Under the pieces are notes generated by a model. It was not told the DNA's origin and made no database searches. It worked only from the letters and a program-made list of their open reading frames with translations. Positions 1 through 8,413 of a stretch of DNA of 64,000 bases are shown one piece after another (within the stretch, counting starts at the first letter, position 1; each line of letters begins with the position of its first letter). The translations under genes and the position numbers were made by a program. The DNA lies in contig NZ_JACHJC010000001.1 in assembly GCF_014203425.1 (NCBI RefSeq), positions 3,498,001-3,562,000 on the forward strand. Direction: 5' to 3'. The stretch is from Micromonospora echinospora. Lineage in GTDB: Bacteria; Actinomycetota; Actinomycetes; Mycobacteriales; Micromonosporaceae.

Positions 1-1
1 C

Positions 2-370
2 TACGGCGCGGGCAAGGCCGCCATCGCCGCCCTCACCGTCATCCTCGCCCAGGAGATCGGCCGCTACGGCGTACGCGTCAACGCGATCGTCCCGGTCGCG
101 CGTACCCGGATGACCCAGGACCTGCCCGGCATCGGCGAGATGGTCGCCGCCCCGGCCGATCCCGCCGCGTTCGACGTCTACCACCCGGGCAACGTCTCCC
201 CGCTCGTCGCCTGGCTGCTCACCGCCGACGTGCCGGTGACCGGCGAGGTGTACTACGCCAAGGGCGGCGAGATCCGTCGCTGCGCGCCGTGGAGCTACGA
301 CTGGACCATCGACAAGGGCGCCCGCTGGACCGTCGAGGAGATCGCGAAGGAGATGGCCGCCCGTGTCTGA
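2..370 (+). CDS. SDR-family oxidoreductase, C-terminal part (5' end outside window)
   Basis: This is the 3' end of a gene that begins before the window. The visible reading frame opens exactly at the YxxxK catalytic pair of short-chain dehydrogenases (Tyr at bases 2-4, Lys at 14-16), followed by the usual RVNAIVP strand. The tail is longer than in a minimal SDR and ends in a segment rich in Trp and charged residues, as in the roughly 300-residue SDRs of the type of Mycobacterium tuberculosis Rv3548c in the steroid-ring (HIP) regulon. Its stop overlaps the GTG start of the next SDR, so the two are translationally coupled. It probably oxidises a hydroxyacyl-CoA; that role is inferred from family and context. 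Confidence 0.85.
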   Translation, partial: YGAGKAAIAALTVILAQEIGRYGVRVNAIVPVARTRMTQDLPGIGEMVAAPADPAAFDVYHPGNVSPLVAWLLTADVPVTGEVYYAKGGEIRRCAPWSYDWTIDKGARWTVEEIAKEMAARV

Positions 371-1160
371 CACCGGTCACACCGAAGCCGCCGACTGGGC
401 CGGCCCTGCCCACGGGCTGCTCTCCGGGCGCTCGGTGCTCGTCACCGCCGCGGCCGGCACCGGCATCGGCTTCTCGACGGCCCGCCGCGCCGCCGAGGAA
501 GGCGCGCGTGTCGCCATCAGCGACCGCCACGAACGCCGCCTCGCCGCGTCCGCCGACGAGATCGAGCGCCGCACCGGGACCCGGCCGCTCGCGGTGCCCT
601 GCGACGTCACCGACCAGGCGCAGCTCGACCACCTCATGGACACCGTCGCCGCCGAGTTCGGCGGCATCGACGTACTCGTCAACAACGCCGGCCTCGGCGG
701 CACCGCGGCGGTGCAGGACATGACCGACGAACAATGGGACTCCGTCCTGTCGGTGACCCTGACCTCGACGTTCAAGGCGACCCGGTCGGTGCTGCGGCAC
801 ATGATCCCGGCCGGCAAGGGCGTCATCGTCAACAACGCCTCCGTCATCGGCTGGCGCGCGCAGAAGGGGCAGGCGCACTACGCCGCGGCCAAGGCCGGAG
901 TCATGGCGCTGACCCGCTGCGCGGCCCTCGACGTCGCCGAGCACGGCATCCGGGTCAACGCGGTGTCCCCGAGCATCGCGATGCACGCCCATCTGGCCAA
1001 GGTGACCAGCGACGAGCTGCTCGCCCAGCTCTCGGACCAGGAGGCGTTCGGCCGGGCCGCGGCGCCGTGGGAGATCGCCAACGTCATCGTCTTCCTCGCC
1101 AGTGACTACTCGTCGTACATGACCGGCGAGGTCGTGTCCGTCTCGAGCCAGCACCCGTGA
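363..1160 (+). CDS. SDR-family oxidoreductase, Rv3549c-like
   Basis: A 265-residue short-chain dehydrogenase. It has an N-terminal cofactor loop of the form TAAAGTGIG near residues 28-36, an NNAG strand motif, and a catalytic Tyr173/Lys177 pair. The sequence closes with the VSxQHP tail that I recall from Rv3549c-type proteins of the KstR2 (HIP) regulon. The GTG start lies inside the end of the preceding SDR gene (8-base overlap). Partner genes downstream (MaoC pair, EchA20-like, FadE30-like) support a hydroxyacyl-CoA dehydrogenase role in ring C/D degradation. The exact substrate is inferred, not shown. Confidence 0.85.
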   Translation: MSDTGHTEAADWAGPAHGLLSGRSVLVTAAAGTGIGFSTARRAAEEGARVAISDRHERRLAASADEIERRTGTRPLAVPCDVTDQAQLDHLMDTVAAEFGGIDVLVNNAGLGGTAAVQDMTDEQWDSVLSVTLTSTFKATRSVLRHMIPAGKGVIVNNASVIGWRAQKGQAHYAAAKAGVMALTRCAALDVAEHGIRVNAVSPSIAMHAHLAKVTSDELLAQLSDQEAFGRAAAPWEIANVIVFLASDYSSYMTGEVVSVSSQHP

Positions 1161-1220
1161 CCACCCGCTGCGTGCCGGCGACCCGTGCCGCTCGCAGCGG
1201 ACCAACGAAAGGAGCTCGTC

Positions 1221-1694
1221 GTGGCCAACCCCGACGCGCAGGGCGTCACCGGCGCCCCCTTCCGGCTCGACGTCGAGCGCGGCAAGATCCGCGAGTTCGC
1301 GCTGGCCACCGGAGCGGCTGACGCGGCCTACCTGCGGGAGGAGAACCCGGTCGTACAGCCGACGTTCCTCACGACGACCTTCTTCTGGCAGGGCGAGGAC
1401 TCCAACCCGTGGTCCGCGGTCGAGCTCGACCAGCAGCGCGGCCTGCACGCCGAGCAGCAGTACACCTTCTTCGGCGAGCCGCCCCGCGCCGGCACCAGGC
1501 TCACCTGCCAGTCGCGCATCGGCGAGATCTACACCAAGGTGGGGCGTCGCGGCGGGGAGATGACCTTCGCCGTGATGTACACCGACTTCCACGACGAGAC
1601 CGGGCGTCTCGTCGCCCGCGCCAAGCTCACCGGTGTCGAGACTGCCCGCCCGCCGGTCACCGGGGACGCGACGCAGGACGGAGCGTCCGCATGA
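1221..1694 (+). CDS. FAS1-like dehydratase / MaoC-type hydratase subunit
   Basis: A 157-residue single hot-dog-fold protein of the MaoC_dehydrat_N (FAS1-like dehydratase) type. I chose the GTG at 1221 because an AAAGGAG ribosome site lies about 6 bases upstream and the sequence before it does not look like the family. Such subunits usually lack the full catalytic motif and pair with a second MaoC subunit, here encoded immediately downstream with a 4-base ATGA overlap. The pair should form a heteromeric 2-enoyl-CoA hydratase analogous to ChsH1/ChsH2 of cholesterol side-chain degradation, but without the DUF35 extension of ChsH2. The family call is firm and the substrate is inferred. Confidence 0.8.
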   Translation: MANPDAQGVTGAPFRLDVERGKIREFALATGAADAAYLREENPVVQPTFLTTTFFWQGEDSNPWSAVELDQQRGLHAEQQYTFFGEPPRAGTRLTCQSRIGEIYTKVGRRGGEMTFAVMYTDFHDETGRLVARAKLTGVETARPPVTGDATQDGASA

Positions 1695-2212
1695 GCGACA
1701 CAGCCACCGCCCAGCCCCGTACGACCGGGGTCGGCCTGCCCGTCCCGGCGACCCCTCCGGCGCGCGCCTACGGCCCGGTGACCCGCACCGACTTCGTCCG
1801 CTACCAGGGCGCCTCGGGCGACATGAATCCGATCCACCACGACGAGGTCTTCGCCAGGGCCGCAGGGTTCCCGAGCCCTTTCTCGGTGGGCATGTGGCAG
1901 GCCAGCCTGCTCGGCACCTACGCCACCGACTGGCTCGGCGGCCCCAACGTGCGTGACTTCCGCATCCGGTTCCTGGCCCAGGTGTGGCCCGGCGACGTCC
2001 TCACTTTCGAAGGCGTTCCGCTGCGCACCTACGTGCTCGAAAGTGAGGACGGCCGTGAGGGCCGCGTCGACATCGAGCTGACCTGCCGGCGGCAGACCGG
2101 CGACACGGCCGTCACCGCGTGGGCGACGTTCGTGCTGCCCCTCGACGCCTCCGTCGGGGACGCGACACCCGAGGCCGGCGAGCAGCCCGAGACCACCGAG
2201 GAGCAGGGATGA
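1691..2212 (+). CDS. MaoC-like enoyl-CoA hydratase, catalytic subunit
   Basis: A 173-residue MaoC-family protein. It carries the hydratase-2 motif GDxNPIH (Asp44 and His49 are the expected catalytic dyad), followed by the GxxxPxxVGMW segment typical of the family. It should hydrate a trans-2-enoyl-CoA to the (R)-3-hydroxyacyl-CoA. It overlaps both neighbours by four bases (ATGA), which implies co-translation with the non-catalytic partner upstream and the EchA20-like crotonase downstream. The C-terminal 20 residues are acidic and low in complexity and probably disordered. Confidence 0.82.
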   Translation: MSDTATAQPRTTGVGLPVPATPPARAYGPVTRTDFVRYQGASGDMNPIHHDEVFARAAGFPSPFSVGMWQASLLGTYATDWLGGPNVRDFRIRFLAQVWPGDVLTFEGVPLRTYVLESEDGREGRVDIELTCRRQTGDTAVTAWATFVLPLDASVGDATPEAGEQPETTEEQG

Positions 2213-2997
2213 GTCCCACGAGCCACGCGTCGGTGACGACGACAGTGCACCCCGACGGGATCGCCGAGATCGTCGTGGACAACCCGCCGGTCAACGCGCT
2301 GCCGGTGGCCGGCTGGTTCGCGCTCGCCACCGCCCTCGACGCCGCCGGCGCCGACGAGTCGGTGCGTGTCGTCTTGCTGCGCGCCGAGGGCCGCGGCTTC
2401 AACGCCGGCGTCGACATCAAGGAGATGCAGCACACCGACGGCTTCACCGCGCTGCTTGGCGCCAACCGCGGCTGCTTCGCCGCGTTCAAGGCCGTCTACG
2501 AGTGCCCCGTCCCGGTCGTCACCGCCGTCCACGGCTTCTGCCTCGGGGGCGGCATCGGCCTGGTCGGCAACTCCGACGTCATCGTCGCCTCCGACGACGC
2601 CACCTTCGGCCTGCCCGAGGTCGACCGCGGCGCCCTCGGCGCGGCCACCCACCTGTCCCGGATGGTGCCCCAGCACCGGATGCGCGCCATGGTCTACACC
2701 TCGGCCACCGCCACCGCGCAGGAGCTGCACGCGTACGGCTCGGTGCACAGTGTCGTACCCCGAGAGCAGTTGCGCGCGGCGGCGCTCGCCGTCGCGACCA
2801 GCATCGCCGAGAAGGACCCCACAGTGATCCGGGCCGCCAAGGCCTCGCTCAACGGCATCGACCTGTGGGACGTCAACCGCAGCTACCGCTTCGAGCAGGG
2901 CTTCACCTTCGAGCTCAACCTCACCGGGGTCGCCGACCGGATCCGCGACGAGTTCGCCGGCACCGACAAGGCGGCGCGCCCGGGCAGCGAGGGCTGA
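2209..2997 (+). CDS. echA20: EchA20-like crotonase (ring-opening hydrolase family)
   Basis: A 262-residue crotonase-fold protein. The segments GRGFNAGVDIKEMQ, CLGGGIGLVGNSDV and FGLPEVxRGALGAATHLSR match my recollection of M. tuberculosis EchA20 very closely, including the glycine-rich oxyanion-hole strand. EchA20 is the KstR2-regulon crotonase that opens the last steroid ring as a CoA thioester, acting before the IpdAB hydrolase. No separate ipdA/ipdB pair is visible within this operon, although a fused CoA-transferase-like gene occurs at 20621. The ATG overlaps the preceding stop by four bases. Assignment is from remembered family sequence; a pairwise search would settle it. Confidence 0.78.
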   Translation: MSPTSHASVTTTVHPDGIAEIVVDNPPVNALPVAGWFALATALDAAGADESVRVVLLRAEGRGFNAGVDIKEMQHTDGFTALLGANRGCFAAFKAVYECPVPVVTAVHGFCLGGGIGLVGNSDVIVASDDATFGLPEVDRGALGAATHLSRMVPQHRMRAMVYTSATATAQELHAYGSVHSVVPREQLRAAALAVATSIAEKDPTVIRAAKASLNGIDLWDVNRSYRFEQGFTFELNLTGVADRIRDEFAGTDKAARPGSEG

Positions 2998-3000
2998 GCC

Positions 3001-3984
3001 GTGCGGTCGATGGTGGTCCGCGAGCTCGGGGGTCCCGAGGTGCTCACGGTCGTGGACGGGCCGCAGCCGCAGCCCGGACCGGGGCAGGTACTCGTCGACG
3101 TCGTCGGCGCCGGGGTGAACTTTCCCGACGGCCTCATCGTCGCCGGCACCTACCAGACCAAGCCGGAGCTGCCGTTCGTGCCCGGCTGCGAGGTCGCCGG
3201 CACGGTCGCGGCGCTCGGCGACGGGGTGACCGGCCCACCCGTCGGCACCCGCGTCGTCGGCTTCTGCGGCATCGGCGGCTACGCCACCCAGGTGCTCGTC
3301 GACGCCCGCATGGTCCACCCGTTGCCCGAGGGCGTCGACCTCGTCGAGGCCAGCACGATCCCCGTCGTCTACGGCACGTCCTACCACGGCCTCGTCGACC
3401 GGGCCGGCCTCGCCGCCGGCGAGACGCTGCTCGTGCTCGGCGCCTCCGGCGGCGTCGGCCTCACCGCCGTGCAGATCGGCAAGGCCCTCGGCGCGACAGT
3501 GATCGCGGCCGCGTCGAGCGAGGACAAGCGTGAGCTGTGCCTGGCGCACGGGGCCGACCACGCCATCGGCTACGACGACCTGACAGCGACGGTGCGCGCG
3601 CTGACCGGCGACGCCGGCGCCGACGTCGTCTACGACCCGGTCGGTGGCGACGCCTCCGCCGTGGCGCTGCGTGCCCTCGCGTGGGCCGGCAGGTTCCTCA
3701 CCGTCGGCTACGCGGCGGGCGCGATCCCGCAGGTCAAGCTCAACCGGCTGCTGCTCACCGAGGGCGCGGTGCTGGGGGTCCTCTGGGGCGCCTGGGCCAG
3801 GCGCGACCCGGCGGCGAACGCCGCCAACATGACGACGGTGCTGGAGTGGATCGCCGCGGGCCGGCTGGGGCCGCACGTCAGCGAGGTCTTCCCGCTGGAG
3901 GAGGCCGCCCGCGCGCTCGGCACGGTGCTGAACCGTGGCGCTCGCGGCAAGATCGCCCTCCGCACGAGCACAGGCAAGGAGTGA
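3001..3984 (+). CDS. MDR-family NADPH:quinone oxidoreductase / enoyl reductase
   Basis: A 327-residue zinc-free medium-chain dehydrogenase/reductase. It has an N-terminal GroES-like domain (VNFPDGLIVxGxY near residues 38-51) and a Rossmann domain with the NADPH loop GASGGVGLTAVQ near residues 147-158. The structural and catalytic Cys/His zinc ligands of alcohol dehydrogenases are absent, so it belongs to the quinone oxidoreductase/enoyl-CoA reductase branch. The GTG start follows the echA20-like stop by three bases. In this operon it may reduce an unsaturated CoA intermediate; this is inference. Confidence 0.8.
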   Translation: MRSMVVRELGGPEVLTVVDGPQPQPGPGQVLVDVVGAGVNFPDGLIVAGTYQTKPELPFVPGCEVAGTVAALGDGVTGPPVGTRVVGFCGIGGYATQVLVDARMVHPLPEGVDLVEASTIPVVYGTSYHGLVDRAGLAAGETLLVLGASGGVGLTAVQIGKALGATVIAAASSEDKRELCLAHGADHAIGYDDLTATVRALTGDAGADVVYDPVGGDASAVALRALAWAGRFLTVGYAAGAIPQVKLNRLLLTEGAVLGVLWGAWARRDPAANAANMTTVLEWIAAGRLGPHVSEVFPLEEAARALGTVLNRGARGKIALRTSTGKE

Positions 3985-3986
3985 CG

Positions 3987-5264
3987 GTGGCTGACGCGAC
4001 CGACCTGACCCGGATGGACCTCGGCCCCGGCCCGCGCGCGAGCGAGCTGCTCGCGACGTTGCGCACGTTCATGGCCCAGCACGTCTACCCCGCCGAGAAG
4101 GTGTACGCCACCGAGCTCGCCGCCGCGGCCCGCGAGAACGGCGGGGTGTCCCACGTCCTGCCGCCGGTCGTCGAGGAGCTCAAGGCGACGGCGCGCGAGC
4201 TGGGGCTGTGGAACCTCTTCCTGCCTGACCTGTCGGGCCTCACCAACGTCGAGTACGCCTACCTGGCCGAGGAGACCGGACGCTCGCCCTACCTCGCCCC
4301 CGAGGCGATCAACTGTGCCGCGCCGGACACCGGCAACATGGAGCTGCTGCACATGTTCGGCACGCCCGAGCAGAAGCAGCGGTGGCTGACCCCGTTGCTC
4401 GAGGGCACGATGCGCTCCGGCTTCTCGATGACCGAGCCGGACGTGGCCTCCTCCGACGCGCGCAACATCGCCACCTCGATCGTGCGCGACGGCGACGAGT
4501 ACGTCATCAACGGACGCAAGTGGTGGACGACAGGCGCCGCGGACCCGCGTTGCGACATCCTCGTGCTGATGGGCAAGACGGACCCGGAGGCGGCCGTCTA
4601 CCGGCAGCAGTCCATGATCCTCGTGCCGGTCGACACCCCCGGGGTGACGATTCTGCGTTCGCTGCCGATCTTCGGTTACCACGACCAGCACGGCCATTGC
4701 GAGATCCGGTTCGACGACGTGCGGGTGCCGGTGACGAACCTGCTCGGCGCCGAGGGCGAGGGTTTCGCGATCGCCCAGGCCCGCCTCGGCCCGGGCCGCA
4801 TCCACCACGCGATGCGCTGCCTCGGCATGGCCGAGCGGGGCCTCGAGCTGATGGTGCGCCGGACGATGGCCCGCGAGGCGTTCGGCGGTCCGATCTCCGA
4901 CCAGGGCGTGGTGCGGAACTGGATCGCCGAGTCCCGCATGGAGATCGAGCAGGCCCGCCTGCTCGTGCTCAAGGCGGCGTGGCTCATCGACCAGGTCGGG
5001 ATCAAGGGTGCCGCGACTGAGATCGCCGCGATCAAGGTCGTCGCGCCCCGGGTCGCCCGCAACGTGCTGGACCGTTCGATCCAGGCGCACGGCGGCGGTG
5101 GGGTCACCGACGACTTCCCGATGGCCCGGATGTGGGCGAGCGCCCGCATCCTCGGCATCGCCGACGGTCCGGACGAGGTGCACCTGCGTACGGTGGCGCG
5201 TACGCAACTACGTCGCTACCGCGACACGCCGCCGACGGTCCTCGCCGGGACGGGACGGGACTGA
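3987..5264 (+). CDS. Acyl-CoA dehydrogenase, ACAD10/11-like
   Basis: A 425-residue acyl-CoA dehydrogenase with all three domains. It has the FAD/substrate loop MTEPDVASSDARN near residue 150, VINGRKWWTTGA near residue 174, and the C-terminal IADGPDEVH motif that replaces YEGTxxIQ in the ACAD10/11 subgroup. The GTG at 3987 is preferred over the in-frame GTG at 3981 because AAGGAG sits at 3976-3981. It is one of three acyl-CoA dehydrogenases in a row that presumably pass electrons to the EtfBA encoded at the end of the operon. This subgroup is often active on branched or 4-hydroxy chains; the actual substrate is unknown. Confidence 0.85.
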   Translation: MADATDLTRMDLGPGPRASELLATLRTFMAQHVYPAEKVYATELAAAARENGGVSHVLPPVVEELKATARELGLWNLFLPDLSGLTNVEYAYLAEETGRSPYLAPEAINCAAPDTGNMELLHMFGTPEQKQRWLTPLLEGTMRSGFSMTEPDVASSDARNIATSIVRDGDEYVINGRKWWTTGAADPRCDILVLMGKTDPEAAVYRQQSMILVPVDTPGVTILRSLPIFGYHDQHGHCEIRFDDVRVPVTNLLGAEGEGFAIAQARLGPGRIHHAMRCLGMAERGLELMVRRTMAREAFGGPISDQGVVRNWIAESRMEIEQARLLVLKAAWLIDQVGIKGAATEIAAIKVVAPRVARNVLDRSIQAHGGGGVTDDFPMARMWASARILGIADGPDEVHLRTVARTQLRRYRDTPPTVLAGTGRD

Positions 5265-5265
5265 G

Positions 5266-6405
5266 ATGGACCTGACCTGGGCGGCGCAGGACGAGCAGTT
5301 CCGTGCGGAGGCCCGCGACTGGCTCGCCGCGAACGTGCCGCGGCAGCCGCTGCCCTCCGGGGACACCGCGGCGGGCTTCGCCGCCCACCTGGAGTGGGAG
5401 CGGGCACTGCACGCGGACCGGTGGTCGGTCGTGTCGTGGCCCGAGGAGTACGGCGGCCGTGCGGCCTCGATATGGCAGTGGCTCATCTTCGAGGAGGAGT
5501 ACTACCGGGCCGGCGCGCCGCAGCGGGTGACGCAGAACGGCATCTTCCTGCTGGCCCCGACGATCTTCGAGTTCGGCACGAAGCAGCAGCAGGACGAGCT
5601 GCTGCCCCGGATGGCGGCGGCGCAGGACCTGTGGGCACAGGGCTGGTCGGAGCCGGGCGCGGGCAGCGACCTGGCGGGGATCAGCTCCCGGGCGGTACGG
5701 GACGAGCAGGCCGGCGGGTGGCGCCTGAGCGGGCAGAAGACCTGGTCGACCCGGGGCGCGTTCTGCACCCACCTGTTCGGGCTGTTCCGCACCGATCCGC
5801 AGGCGCAGCGGCACCGGGGACTGACGTACTTCCTCGTGCCGCTGGACGCCCCGGGCGTGACGGTGCGCGGGTTCGACCGGCTCGACGGTGACGAGGGCTT
5901 CGCCGACGTGTTCTTCGAGGACGCGTTCGTACCGGACTCGGCGGTCCTCGGCGGCGTCGACCAGGGCTGGTCGGTCGCGATGTCGACGACCGGCTCGGAG
6001 CGGGGACTGACGCTGCGCTCACCGGGGCGTTTCCTCAAGGCGGCAGCCGCGCTCGTGGCGCTCGCGGGTGAGCGGGGCGAAGCGGCGACCGACCTGCTCC
6101 GCGACCGGGTGGCGCGCTCGTGGATGCAGGCGCACGCCTACCAGCAGTTCACGCTGGCTCAGGTCACCGACATCGTCGAGGGTCGCCCGGCCGGTGCGCG
6201 TTCGAGCCTCAACAAGGTCTTCTGGTCCGAGCTGGACATCGCGTTGCACGAGACGGCGCTGGAACTGCTCGGCCCGGACGCCCTCGTCGACGGCCCGTGG
6301 ACCCGCGGCTACCAGTTCTCGCTGTCGGGTCCGATCTACGCGGGCACCAACGAGATCCAGCGCAACATCATCGCCGAGCGCCTGCTCGGTCTGGCGAGGA
6401 GGTGA
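5266..6405 (+). CDS. fadE30: Acyl-CoA dehydrogenase, FadE30-like
   Basis: A 379-residue acyl-CoA dehydrogenase. Recognisable stretches include FEEEYxRAGAP (about residues 70-80), WSEPGxGSDLA (about 125-135), GGVxxGWxxAMSTxxxERG, and the C-terminal GPIYAGTNEIQRNIIAERLLGL. Together these match my memory of FadE30 (Rv3560c), which acts on the CoA ester of the HIP propionate side chain in mycobacterial steroid catabolism. As in FadE30 the usual Glu of YEGT is Ala, so the catalytic base must lie elsewhere in the chain. The gene starts one base after the preceding stop. Confidence 0.78.
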   Translation: MDLTWAAQDEQFRAEARDWLAANVPRQPLPSGDTAAGFAAHLEWERALHADRWSVVSWPEEYGGRAASIWQWLIFEEEYYRAGAPQRVTQNGIFLLAPTIFEFGTKQQQDELLPRMAAAQDLWAQGWSEPGAGSDLAGISSRAVRDEQAGGWRLSGQKTWSTRGAFCTHLFGLFRTDPQAQRHRGLTYFLVPLDAPGVTVRGFDRLDGDEGFADVFFEDAFVPDSAVLGGVDQGWSVAMSTTGSERGLTLRSPGRFLKAAAALVALAGERGEAATDLLRDRVARSWMQAHAYQQFTLAQVTDIVEGRPAGARSSLNKVFWSELDIALHETALELLGPDALVDGPWTRGYQFSLSGPIYAGTNEIQRNIIAERLLGLARR

Positions 6406-6411
6406 TCAGGC

Positions 6412-7428
6412 GTGCGTTTCGCTCCGAGTGACGAGCAGCGGGAGCTGGAGGCGGTCGTCCGTCAGGTGCTCACCGACCGGTGCCCGCCGGGGACGGTACG
6501 CGCCGGAGCCGGATCGGCGCAGGTGGCCGCACTGGCCGAGAGCCTGGCCGGTCTCGGTGTGGCGGGGCTGCTCGTGGCCGAGAGCGACGGCGGGCTGGGC
6601 CTGGACGAGAACCACCTCGTGTCGGTCTTCGAGCAGATCGGGTACGCCGCCGCCCCGCTGCCGCTCACGGCGACCCTCGCGGTCGCTCCGGCGGTGCTCT
6701 CCTCGGGCGCTCCGGACCTGCTGGTGAAGCTGGTCGAGGGGGGCCTCACGGTCGGCGCCGACCCTGCGGTGACCGGGCATGTCGCGTTCGGTTCCGGTGT
6801 CGACCTGGTGCTGCGCGGCGGCTTCGGTGGGACGGGGCCCATCGAGATTCTCGACGTGTCCGACGCGGCGGCGTCGACGTCGCCGTCGGTGGACGTCGCG
6901 CTGGACCTGACCGGCTACGCCGACGCGCGGCTCGTCGCGACAGTGGACGACCCGCAGGTGGTGCGGCTGGCCTGGGAGCGGGGGGTGCTGGCGACCTCGG
7001 CCGAACTCATCGGGCTGTCCCGGCGGATGCTCGAACTCACGGTCGAGCACGTCCGCGCCAGGGAGCAGTTCGGGGCACCGATCGGCAGTTTCCAAGCGGT
7101 CAAGCACCACCTGGCCACGGCGCTGCTGCACCTGGAGTTCGCCGCGCCGGTGGTGGCGGCGGCCGGGTTCGAGCTGGCCGCGGGCGTCCCGGGCCGACTG
7201 CGTTCCCTGGCGACGGCCAAGGCGCTGACGTCCGAGGCGGCGCACGTCGTGGGCCGGGCCGCTCTGCAGTGCCACGGCGCGATCGGTTACACGACGGAGT
7301 ACGACCTGCACCTGTTCCTCAAGCGGTCGTGGGCTCTGGAGTCGTCGTGGGGCAGCGCCGCCTGGCACCGGGCGGTTCTGCTGGAGGACCTGGGTGTCGG
7401 CCTGACCGGCGTGCGCCCCGCGTCCTGA
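6412..7428 (+). CDS. Acyl-CoA dehydrogenase, short partner-type subunit
   Basis: A 338-residue acyl-CoA dehydrogenase-like protein, shorter than the roughly 380 residues of a normal ACAD. The middle beta domain is compressed and the TEP/GxxS FAD-loop motif is not evident, while the C-terminal four-helix bundle (REQFGxPIGSFQAVKHH, HGAIGYTTEYDLHLF) is intact. Short subunits of this kind (FadE28/29, FadE31-33 type) form alpha2beta2 heterotetramers with a full-length partner in actinobacterial steroid pathways. The FadE30-like protein six bases upstream is the obvious partner candidate, but the pairing is inferred. Confidence 0.8.
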   Translation: MRFAPSDEQRELEAVVRQVLTDRCPPGTVRAGAGSAQVAALAESLAGLGVAGLLVAESDGGLGLDENHLVSVFEQIGYAAAPLPLTATLAVAPAVLSSGAPDLLVKLVEGGLTVGADPAVTGHVAFGSGVDLVLRGGFGGTGPIEILDVSDAAASTSPSVDVALDLTGYADARLVATVDDPQVVRLAWERGVLATSAELIGLSRRMLELTVEHVRAREQFGAPIGSFQAVKHHLATALLHLEFAAPVVAAAGFELAAGVPGRLRSLATAKALTSEAAHVVGRAALQCHGAIGYTTEYDLHLFLKRSWALESSWGSAAWHRAVLLEDLGVGLTGVRPAS

Positions 7429-7496
7429 CCGCTGGCGCTCACCGGCGGCCCACGATCCGCACGACGTACACCCGACCCGGCGAGAAGGAGATCCAA

Positions 7497-8369
7497 GTGA
7501 GCGAGACCAGCGGCGTGGACCCGCAGGCGGAGGTCGTCCGGTACGAGACGCGGGGGCCGGTGGCCGTCGTGACGATGAACCGGCCGGAGTACCGCAACGC
7601 GCAGAATTCGGCGATGACCTACGCGCTCGACGACGCGTTCTACCGCGCGGCCGCGGACGACGAGGTGAAGGTCGTCGTCCTGGCGGGCGCGGGGAAGCAC
7701 TTCTCGGCCGGCCACGACATCGGCACGCCGGGCCGGGACATCGACTCGTCGTTCGACAGGCGTGCCGGCCTGTGGTGGGACCATGTGGGTAAGGCCGGGG
7801 CGGACAGCCGGTTCGCCCGGGAGTCCGAGGTGTACCTCGGGATGTGCCGCCGCTGGCGTGAGCTGCCCAAGCCGATGATCGCGATGGTGCAGGGAGCGTG
7901 TATCGCCGGCGGCCTCATGCTCGCCTGGTCGTGCGACCTGATCGTCGCCGCGGACGACGCGTTCTTCGCCGACCCGGTCGTACGCATGGGAATCCCCGGC
8001 GTCGAGTACTTCGCCCACCCGTGGGTGCTGGGTCCGCGCTTCGCCAAGGAGTTCCTCTTCACCGGCGACCGGATGCCGGCGGCGCGCGCCGCCGAGCTCG
8101 GCATGGTCAACCGGGTGGTCGCCCGAGACGAGCTCGAGGCGGAGGTCATGGGGCTCGCCGAACGGATCGCGCAGATGCCGCGCCTGGGTCTTGCGCTGAC
8201 CAAGAAGGCGGTCAACCAGGCCGAGGACCTCATGGGCCTGCGGGCTGGGATGGATTCGGTGTTCGGGCTGCACCACGTGGCCCACGCGCACAACGCCGAG
8301 GTGGGCAGTGACTCCCTCGGTGGCCAGGACGCCCGAAGCATGCGTGACGCCGCGAGACGGGCAGAGTAA
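7497..8369 (+). CDS. Enoyl-CoA hydratase/isomerase family protein
   Basis: A 290-residue crotonase-superfamily protein. It has the N-terminal MNRPEYRNAQN strand, a HFSAGHDIG oxyanion-hole motif, and IAGGLMLAWSCDLIVAADDAFFADP in place of the usual GGGxELA strand. The insertion near residues 75-105 makes it longer than a minimal hydratase. The GTG start is supported by GAAGGAG seven bases upstream. A 68-base gap separates it from the acyl-CoA dehydrogenases, but it reads in the same direction and precedes etfBA. It probably hydrates or isomerises an enoyl-CoA made by those dehydrogenases. Confidence 0.83.
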   Translation: MSETSGVDPQAEVVRYETRGPVAVVTMNRPEYRNAQNSAMTYALDDAFYRAAADDEVKVVVLAGAGKHFSAGHDIGTPGRDIDSSFDRRAGLWWDHVGKAGADSRFARESEVYLGMCRRWRELPKPMIAMVQGACIAGGLMLAWSCDLIVAADDAFFADPVVRMGIPGVEYFAHPWVLGPRFAKEFLFTGDRMPAARAAELGMVNRVVARDELEAEVMGLAERIAQMPRLGLALTKKAVNQAEDLMGLRAGMDSVFGLHHVAHAHNAEVGSDSLGGQDARSMRDAARRAE

Positions 8370-8413
8370 TCCGTGTGGAGAGCAATCACCTAGGAAAGGG
8401 TCGTCGAAGCGCG

